From Streptomyces sp. NRRL B-1347 (GTDB lineage Bacteria; Actinomycetota; Actinomycetes; Streptomycetales; Streptomycetaceae): DNA of 64,000 bases. Below are positions 59,125-64,000 of this stretch, piece by piece. The stretch lies in assembly GCF_000720325.1 (NCBI RefSeq), contig NZ_JOJM01000007.1, positions 1-64,000 on the forward strand. The letters run 5' to 3'. The notes beneath the pieces were generated by a model. The model saw nothing but the letters and a program-made list of their open reading frames with translations, was not told where the DNA came from and made no database searches. Each line of letters begins with the position of its first letter. The first letter of the stretch is position 1. A program made the translations under genes and the position numbers.

Positions 59125-59205
59125 TCAGCAGGACCAACAGCGCGCACTGGCATGACGGGCGAGGTCCACGTGGACGCGCTCGTAGAGAAGGAGCTCCGGT
59201 GGCAT
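59125..59205 (-). CDS. Putative leader peptide (26 aa, Cys-ending)
   Basis: MPPELLLYERVHVDLARHAS then ARCWSC and TGA. The block HVDLARxASARC is the hallmark of the short Streptomyces leader peptides found before sulfur-assimilation and related genes. The last four residues (Cys-Trp-Ser-Cys) place two Cys codons next to the stop, suitable for sensing charged tRNA-Cys. ATG 59205 has no strong ribosome-binding site. The flavin reductase gene follows 43 bases after the stop on the same strand; the thioredoxin-like gene precedes it. Confidence 0.82.
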   Translation of the reverse strand: MPPELLLYERVHVDLARHASARCWSC

Positions 59206-59309
59206 GGCAGCAGGCTGTCGATAGGTGGCCGGTGCAGTCAAGCCCCTGCGGGCGCGGTAAAGATCACTCACGAGCACGTGCCGTCCTTCCGGGGCCGTGG
59301 CCTGCCGCC

Positions 59310-59645
59310 TCATACGGCCGTCCCGAGGGCGGCGATGACGTCGGCCTTGCGCGGCTGTCCCACCGCGCGCCGCACCACGCGCCCGGCGCGGTCGAGGACG
59401 AGCACCGTGGGCGTCTTGTGCACCCGCAGTTCCCGGACGAGGTCCAGGGCTCCCTCGGCGTCGATCTCCACGTGCGCGACGCCGGGAACCATGGCGGCGA
59501 CGTCGGCGAGGACCCTGCGGGTCGCCCGGCAGGGCTGGCAGAAGGCGCTGGAGAACTGCACGAGCGTGGCCCGCTCGCCGAGCGGTCCGCCCAGGTCCCC
59601 CGCACCGAGCGTCCGTTCGTCCCCGCGTCCGCGCGCCGCTGTCAC
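59310..59645 (-). CDS. Thioredoxin-family protein
   Basis: 111 residues. The active site is LVQFSSAFCQPCRATRRVLA (Cys36-Gln-Pro-Cys39) after the beta strand, and the cis-Pro loop is LRVHKTPTVLVLDRAGRVV. The CQPC pair differs from the CGPC of canonical thioredoxin, so redox potential is probably altered. Cytoplasmic, no signal peptide. It stands upstream of, and on the same strand as, the leader peptide and flavin reductase genes; a shared sulfur or redox theme is plausible. GTG 59645 follows GGGTGGGAGACGCGG; an ATG at 59711 would add 22 residues without a good site. Confidence 0.88.
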   Translation of the reverse strand: MTAARGRGDERTLGAGDLGGPLGERATLVQFSSAFCQPCRATRRVLADVAAMVPGVAHVEIDAEGALDLVRELRVHKTPTVLVLDRAGRVVRRAVGQPRKADVIAALGTAV

Positions 59646-59806
59646 CCGCGTCTCCCACCCTTCTCCGTCGCCCGCCCGGGCGCTGTCGGGCCCCCGGCCG
59701 GGGGCGCACATACCTCATTCCCCTCAGCACGCGCGCGTGCCCAAAGATTCCGACGTGACGAGAATCTCCCGCACTACGGGCACTAGCGCTGGCCGTCCGC
59801 TCGTTC

Positions 59807-59847
59807 TTGGGGCACGATCTGCGGAGCCGTATACCTACGGATCCGTA
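59807..59847 (+). promoter_or_regulatory. Promoter and operator of PlsC-like gene
   Basis: TTGGGG (59807-59812) and TATACC (59830-59835) with a 17-base spacer. Immediately after lies the perfect 12-bp palindrome TACGGATCCGTA (59836-59847), at the expected transcription start; a TetR-type repressor site is likely. The leader to ATG 59905 is about 60 bases and includes CTTGGTTACC and GGCAGAGATGAAGGG. Confidence 0.75.
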
Positions 59848-59904
59848 ACTTGGTTACCTGCCAAAGGCCCTCTCCTCTGGCAGAGATGAAGGGCCTCCCC
59901 ACCC

Positions 59905-60633
59905 ATGGCAGAACTCGTGTACCGACCGATCGTCGGCGTCGCACAGACCTTCTTCAAGGCACTTGACCTGAAGATCGACTGCAAGGGTTCCGAGAACATT
60001 CCGCGCTCGGGTGGCGCGGTCCTCGTCAGCAACCACATCAGCTATCTCGACTTCATCTTCAACGGCCTGGCGGCACTGCCGCAGAAGCGCCTGGTGCGTT
60101 TCATGGCGAAGGAGTCGGTGTTCCGCCACAAGATCTCGGGTCCGCTGATGCGCGGCATGAAGCACATTCCCGTGGATCGCAAGCAGGGCGACCAGGCATA
60201 CGCCCACGCCCTGGAATCGCTGCGCTCCGGTGAAATCATCGGCGTCTTCCCGGAGGCGACGATCTCGCAGTCGTTCACTCTGAAGTCCTTCAAGACGGGC
60301 GCCGCGCGCCTGGCCCAGGAGGCGGGCGTCCCGCTGGTGCCGATGGCGGTGTGGGGCACGCAGCGGATCTGGACGAAGGGCCACCCGCGCAACTTCAAGC
60401 GCCAGCACCTCCCGGTGACGATCCGGGTCGGCGAGCGCGTGGAGGCGCCGAAGGACCAGTACGCGGGCGCGATCACGCGGCGCCTGCGCGAGCGCTGCCA
60501 CGAGCTCCTCGAAGCCGCGCAGCGCGCCTACCCCGGCCGTCCCAAGGGCCCGGACGACACCTGGTGGCTCCCCGCCCACCTGGGCGGCACGGCCCCGACC
60601 CCGGCGGAGGTCCGCGCGGCCGAGGCGCACTGA
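59905..60633 (+). CDS. 1-acyl-sn-glycerol-3-phosphate acyltransferase-like (PlsC) protein
   Basis: 242 residues. The acyltransferase motif I is VLVSNHISYLDFIFNG (NHxxYLD form of NHxxxxD), motif II contains VFRHKISGPLMRGMKHIPVD, and motif III is IGVFPEATISQSFTLK (FPEATIS). The N-terminal helix VYRPIVGVAQTFFKALDLKI associates with the membrane. The protein would transfer an acyl chain to lysophosphatidate or a related lysolipid. ATG 59905 follows AGATGAAGGGCC. The upstream TACGGATCCGTA palindrome suggests control by a TetR-type regulator not encoded in this window. Confidence 0.93.
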   Translation: MAELVYRPIVGVAQTFFKALDLKIDCKGSENIPRSGGAVLVSNHISYLDFIFNGLAALPQKRLVRFMAKESVFRHKISGPLMRGMKHIPVDRKQGDQAYAHALESLRSGEIIGVFPEATISQSFTLKSFKTGAARLAQEAGVPLVPMAVWGTQRIWTKGHPRNFKRQHLPVTIRVGERVEAPKDQYAGAITRRLRERCHELLEAAQRAYPGRPKGPDDTWWLPAHLGGTAPTPAEVRAAEAH

Positions 60634-60657
60634 CGCCGCGCGCCCGACCCGGGCCGT

Positions 60658-60681
60658 CCGGCGCCGGTTCGGGGGCGCCGG
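60658..60681. terminator. Short hairpin between convergent genes
   Basis: CCGGCGCC (60658-60665) pairs with GGCGCCGG (60674-60681) around GGTTCGGG. It lies between the PlsC-like stop (60633) and the BTAD-regulator stop (60685). Confidence 0.7.
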
Positions 60682-60684
60682 GCG

Positions 60685-63600
60685 TCAGCTCGCGCCGCCC
60701 GCCACCAGTTCGAGGTCGTCCGGCGCGAGGGCGAGCCCGCGTCCGTACGCGGTGCGGAACGAGCGCTGGTCAAGGCGGGCCCTGACCACGGCGGTGATCC
60801 GGTCGACGTCGCCGCGTTCGCCCGGCGGCAGCGGCATGCCCACCGACTCCCGGGCGGCGTGGGCCGCGCCGAGGAGCAGGGCCGCGCGGTCCTGCTCCCC
60901 CGCCGCGGCGTGCGCGCCCGCGAGTCCCTCCAGGGCCAGCGCGAGCGCGCGGACGTCCCCGGTGTGCCGCGCGGCCGCCCGGCCCTCCCGGTGCAGCCGC
61001 AGCGCCTGCGCCGCGTCGCCCCGCTGCTCCGCGATGAAGCCGAGCTCGGCGAGGACCAGGGCGCGCCCCGGTTCGAAGGCCATCCTGGTGAGCCACTGGA
61101 GGACGGGGCGCAGCCCGGCTTCGGCGGCGTCGAGCTGTCCCGCGCGGCGGCTGCTCAGGCCGAGGCCCGTCGCGGAGCGGATCTCGCCCGGCTTGTAGCC
61201 GTGCGCGGCGGAGAGCCGCCCGGCCCGTCGGAAGTACTCCTGGGCGGCGGTGTGATCGCCCGCGAGCATCGCCGTGTTGCCGAGGCCGTGCAGGGCGGCC
61301 ACGGCCTCCGGGCACAGGCCGAGGTCCTCCGCCATGCGCAGGCCCTCCCGATAGCGCCGGGCCGCCTCCTCGTGGTCCCCGGCCATCTCCGCCAGGGCGG
61401 CCAGCGGTTCCACGGTCTGCAGTTGCCCCCAGCGGTCGCCCAGGCGCGTGAACAGGGCGGCGCTCTCCCGCCCTTCGCGTTCGAGCGTCGCGAGGTCGCC
61501 GCGGACCTGCGCCTGGTTGGCCCGTACGCTCAGCGCGGCGGCGGTGCCCCACAGGTCGCCCCGCGCCCGGAACTCCGCCAGGGAGCGGTCGATGAGCTCC
61601 TCGCTCGCGCTCTGGTCACCGATCCAGAACAGCGCGAACCCGAGGAGCCAGCAGGCGCGGGCGGCGCCGTCCCCGCGCTCCGCGATCGCGCCGGCCGACG
61701 GGCGCCGCTCCGCCGTGTCGACGTCCTCGCCGAGGAGCACCGCGAAGGCCGCCCGCCACGTCGTCGCCTCGGCGTACGCGGCCGACGCCGTGGCACCGGC
61801 GTCCTCGGCGGCCGCCGTGAGGGCGGCGTCGAGGGACCGGCGGGCCTCGCGGAGCCGGCCCCGCAGGAACCAGTACCAGGACAGCGCGTTGACCAGCCGC
61901 AGCGCGTGCGGGGCCGCGCCGTGGCGGACCGCGTCGTCGAGCGCGCGGCGGAGGTTCGCGGTCTCGGCGTCCAGGACGCCGAGACCGCGTCGCTGGTCAC
62001 CGCCGCGCAACCGGTCCGCGGCGGACTCGGCGAGAGCGGTGTAGTAGGCGCGGTGGCCCGCGCGGACGCGTGCGGTCTCGTCGGCCTCGCGCAGCCGTCC
62101 GACGCTGTAGTCCGCCACCGACTCCAGCAGGCGGTAGCGCGGCCCGGCGGCGCCGTCGGCCCGGACGACGAGCGAGCGGTCCACCAGGCGTGCCAGCAGG
62201 TCGAGTACGTCGTCCCTGTCCACGCCGTCCCCGCCGCAGACGGCCTCGGCGGCCGCCAAGGTGCAGCCGTCGGCGTGCACGGCGAGCCTGCGCAGCACGG
62301 TCCGCTCGGGCCCGGTGAGCAGGTCCCAGCTCCAGTCGATCATGGCGCGCAGCGTCTGCTGCCGGGGCGGCGCTCCCCGGTATCCGGTGGTGAGCAGCCG
62401 GAACCGGTCGTCGAGGCGGTCCACGAGGTCGCGTACGCCGAGGGCCCGCAGCCGGGTGGCCGCGAGTTCGAGCGCCAGCGGAATCCCGTCGAGGCGGCGG
62501 CAGATGACCGCGACGTCCCCGGCGTTGCCGTCGTCGAGGGCGAAGCCGGGCGCCGCGGCGGCGGCGCGGGCGACGAACAGCCGGGCCGCGCTGGCCCGCG
62601 CCACGGCCTCGGTCCGCACCTCTTCCGTCGGCTCCGGTACGTCCAGGGGCGGGACGGCGAAGACGCTCTCGCCCGCGTTGCCGAGGGCCTCCTGGCTGGT
62701 GGCGAGGACGCGCAGACCCGGGGAGCGCTTGAGGAGCAGCGTGACGAGCTCGGCGACCGGTTCGACGACGTGCTCGCAGTTGTCGAGGACCAGCAACAGC
62801 CGCTTGTCCGCGAGTGCTTCGGCGAGCCGGTCCGCCGAGGCGCCCGGGGCCGCGGCGCCCGGCACGCGCTCGTCGCCGAGCGGGCCTTCCTGCCGGATGC
62901 CGAGGACCGTCATGACGGCTTCGGCGGCGGTGGACACGTCGTCCGGCGCGGCGGCGCGGCCCGCAGGCGCGGGCACCACCGACGCACGGTTCAAGGCAGC
63001 GAGTTCCACCAGCCAGGTGCCGTCGGGGAAGTCGGTCACGAGGCGGGCCGCCGCCGCGAGCGCGAGCCGGGTCTTGCCCACGCCGCCCGCGCCCGTCAGG
63101 GTCACGTGCCGGGCCGTGCCGAACAGGGCCGTGACGTCGGCCACCGCCCCGTCGCGGCCGACCAGTTCGGTCACGGAGGCGGGCAGGTTCGTGACGGTGC
63201 GGGCCGTGGTGCCCGGCGGACCCGCGAGGGCGGGGTCGCGGCGCAGGACGGCCTCCTGGAGGGCGGCGAGTTCGGGGCCGGGGTCGAGGCCGAGCTCCTC
63301 GGCCAGGTGCGCCCGCAGGCGGCGGTAGGAGTCCAGGGCGTCGCCGGTCCTGCCCGTGGCGTACAGGGCGCGCATCTGGACCGCGCGCAGCCGTTCGCGC
63401 AGCGGGTGCTGCTCGACGAGCTGGCTCACCTCGCCCAGGACCTCTTCGTGCTCGCCCAGTTCGAGCCGGGCCTCGGCCCTGGCCTCCAGGGCGGCGAGGC
63501 GGGCCTCCTCCAGGCGCGTGCCGAGGGGCCGGGCGCCGTCCGTGTCCGCGAAGCCGTCGAAGGCCCGACCCCGCCACAGCGCGAGGGCGTCGGTCAGCAG

Positions 63601-63975
63601 GGCGGCCCGGGCGCGCGGGTCGGGGGTGCTGCGGGCACGGGCGGTGAGCGCGTCGAACCGGTCGGCGTCGAGGCTCTCGGCGTCCACGCGCAGCACATAG
63701 CCGCTCGCGCCCAGGGTCAGCCGGTCCCGGCCGCCCGGCTCGGCGGCTGCCAGGGCCCGGCGCACCTGCCAGACCTTGGTCTGCAGCGCGGCCGCGGGGT
63801 TCCCCGGCAGTTCGGCGGCGCCCCACAGGGCGTCGATCAGCCGGTCGGCGGAGACGGGGCGGCCGCCGTGCGCGAGCAACTCCGCCAGCAGGGCGCGGGA
63901 CTTCGCTCCGGGGACGGCGACCGGGACGCCCTCCGCCGTCCACACGGCCAGTGGCCCCAGCACCCCGAATCGCAT
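60685..63975 (-). CDS. AfsR/SARP-type BTAD regulator with NB-ARC and TPR domains
   Basis: 1096 residues. Residues about 1-95 form the OmpR-like DNA-binding domain (RFGVLGPLAVWTAEGVPVAV, LQTKVWQVRRALAAAEPGG). Residues about 100-245 form the bacterial transcriptional activation domain (LGEHEEVLGEVSQLVEQHP, RTGDALDSYRRLRAHLAEEL). The NB-ARC ATPase (about 275-600) has Walker A VTLTGAGGVGKTRLALAAAA and Walker B-like RLLLVLDNCEHVVEP. The C-terminal half is TPR-like (for example EAARRYREGLRMAEDLGLCP, TAAQEYFRRAGRLSAAHGYK). The pattern is that of AfsR, a pleiotropic regulator of antibiotic production; orthology is not shown. No biosynthetic cluster is adjacent in this window. Confidence 0.95.
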   Translation of the reverse strand: MRFGVLGPLAVWTAEGVPVAVPGAKSRALLAELLAHGGRPVSADRLIDALWGAAELPGNPAAALQTKVWQVRRALAAAEPGGRDRLTLGASGYVLRVDAESLDADRFDALTARARSTPDPRARAALLTDALALWRGRAFDGFADTDGARPLGTRLEEARLAALEARAEARLELGEHEEVLGEVSQLVEQHPLRERLRAVQMRALYATGRTGDALDSYRRLRAHLAEELGLDPGPELAALQEAVLRRDPALAGPPGTTARTVTNLPASVTELVGRDGAVADVTALFGTARHVTLTGAGGVGKTRLALAAAARLVTDFPDGTWLVELAALNRASVVPAPAGRAAAPDDVSTAAEAVMTVLGIRQEGPLGDERVPGAAAPGASADRLAEALADKRLLLVLDNCEHVVEPVAELVTLLLKRSPGLRVLATSQEALGNAGESVFAVPPLDVPEPTEEVRTEAVARASAARLFVARAAAAAPGFALDDGNAGDVAVICRRLDGIPLALELAATRLRALGVRDLVDRLDDRFRLLTTGYRGAPPRQQTLRAMIDWSWDLLTGPERTVLRRLAVHADGCTLAAAEAVCGGDGVDRDDVLDLLARLVDRSLVVRADGAAGPRYRLLESVADYSVGRLREADETARVRAGHRAYYTALAESAADRLRGGDQRRGLGVLDAETANLRRALDDAVRHGAAPHALRLVNALSWYWFLRGRLREARRSLDAALTAAAEDAGATASAAYAEATTWRAAFAVLLGEDVDTAERRPSAGAIAERGDGAARACWLLGFALFWIGDQSASEELIDRSLAEFRARGDLWGTAAALSVRANQAQVRGDLATLEREGRESAALFTRLGDRWGQLQTVEPLAALAEMAGDHEEAARRYREGLRMAEDLGLCPEAVAALHGLGNTAMLAGDHTAAQEYFRRAGRLSAAHGYKPGEIRSATGLGLSSRRAGQLDAAEAGLRPVLQWLTRMAFEPGRALVLAELGFIAEQRGDAAQALRLHREGRAAARHTGDVRALALALEGLAGAHAAAGEQDRAALLLGAAHAARESVGMPLPPGERGDVDRITAVVRARLDQRSFRTAYGRGLALAPDDLELVAGGAS

Positions 63976-64000
63976 GGCGTCACGGTAACCCAGCGCCGGG

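Overview
The window is high-GC actinobacterial DNA and almost certainly a Streptomyces chromosome. GTG starts are frequent, third codon positions are strongly G/C, and the gene set is typical of that genus: TerD, SARP/AfsR-type BTAD regulator, Rv1733c-like membrane protein, DUF4865, DUF6643-like protein, mycothiol-dependent maleylpyruvate-isomerase-like enzyme, ribosomal protein bL37, ETF pair. I see no rRNA, tRNA, CRISPR array, integrase or insertion sequence. The tone is chromosomal and mostly catabolic, export and regulatory.

Layout. 1-11.6 kb: TerD protein (cut by the window edge), a Pro-rich DUF6643-like protein, an Rv1733c-like protein, a beta-helix/AAA+ fusion that overlaps tail-to-tail with a membrane protein carrying split alpha/beta-hydrolase motifs, a DeoR regulator, an SRPBCC protein, a PLP enzyme of the cysteine synthase/desulfhydrase type, and an RsbW-like ATPase. 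11.7-18.3 kb: a MacB/FtsX-type ABC export operon with an SHOCT protein, divergent from a TetR-led cluster of cupin, DUF4865 and phosphotriesterase-like hydrolase. 18.3-26.6 kb: four regulator-transporter or regulator-enzyme units (TetR/MFS, ROK/MFS, MarR/MFS-DHA2) with recognisable operators. 26.5-34.9 kb: two complete NarL/DesK-type two-component systems, an orphan receiver, a geranylgeranyl-reductase-like flavoprotein, an M20 dipeptidase and a small secreted I36-like protein. 35.1-44.8 kb: secreted esterase, MBL hydrolase, a lipoprotein translationally coupled to a second I36-like protein, ArsR regulator, P-loop kinase/Nudix fusion, STAS protein, the 25-residue bL37 gene, MerR plus imine-reductase-like enzyme, a decayed VOC gene and a coiled-coil protein.

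44.9-52.9 kb is a coherent sugar-utilisation locus: a three-gene ABC importer (two permeases, Tat/lipobox binding protein), a divergent secreted GH27 alpha-galactosidase, a ROK sugar kinase and a LacI regulator. Operator-like palindromes lie between the divergent genes. It would release and import galactosides, with LacI as the likely repressor. 52.9-54.0 kb holds a decayed Ser/Thr kinase. Then follow an HpcH/HpaI-type aldolase, a secreted endonuclease/exonuclease/phosphatase-fold protein, etfA-etfB, a flavin reductase preceded by a tiny Cys-ending leader peptide, a thioredoxin-like protein, a PlsC-like acyltransferase and a 1096-residue AfsR-type regulator.

Most unusual items: the beta-helix/AAA+ fusion, a hydrolase fold apparently interrupted by about 600 residues of membrane segments, the coupled inhibitor-like/lipoprotein pair, the kinase/Nudix fusion, two very small genes (bL37 and the leader peptide), a MerR-type promoter with a 20-bp perfect palindrome, a 24-bp tandem array, and a kinase remnant that has lost its catalytic Asp.
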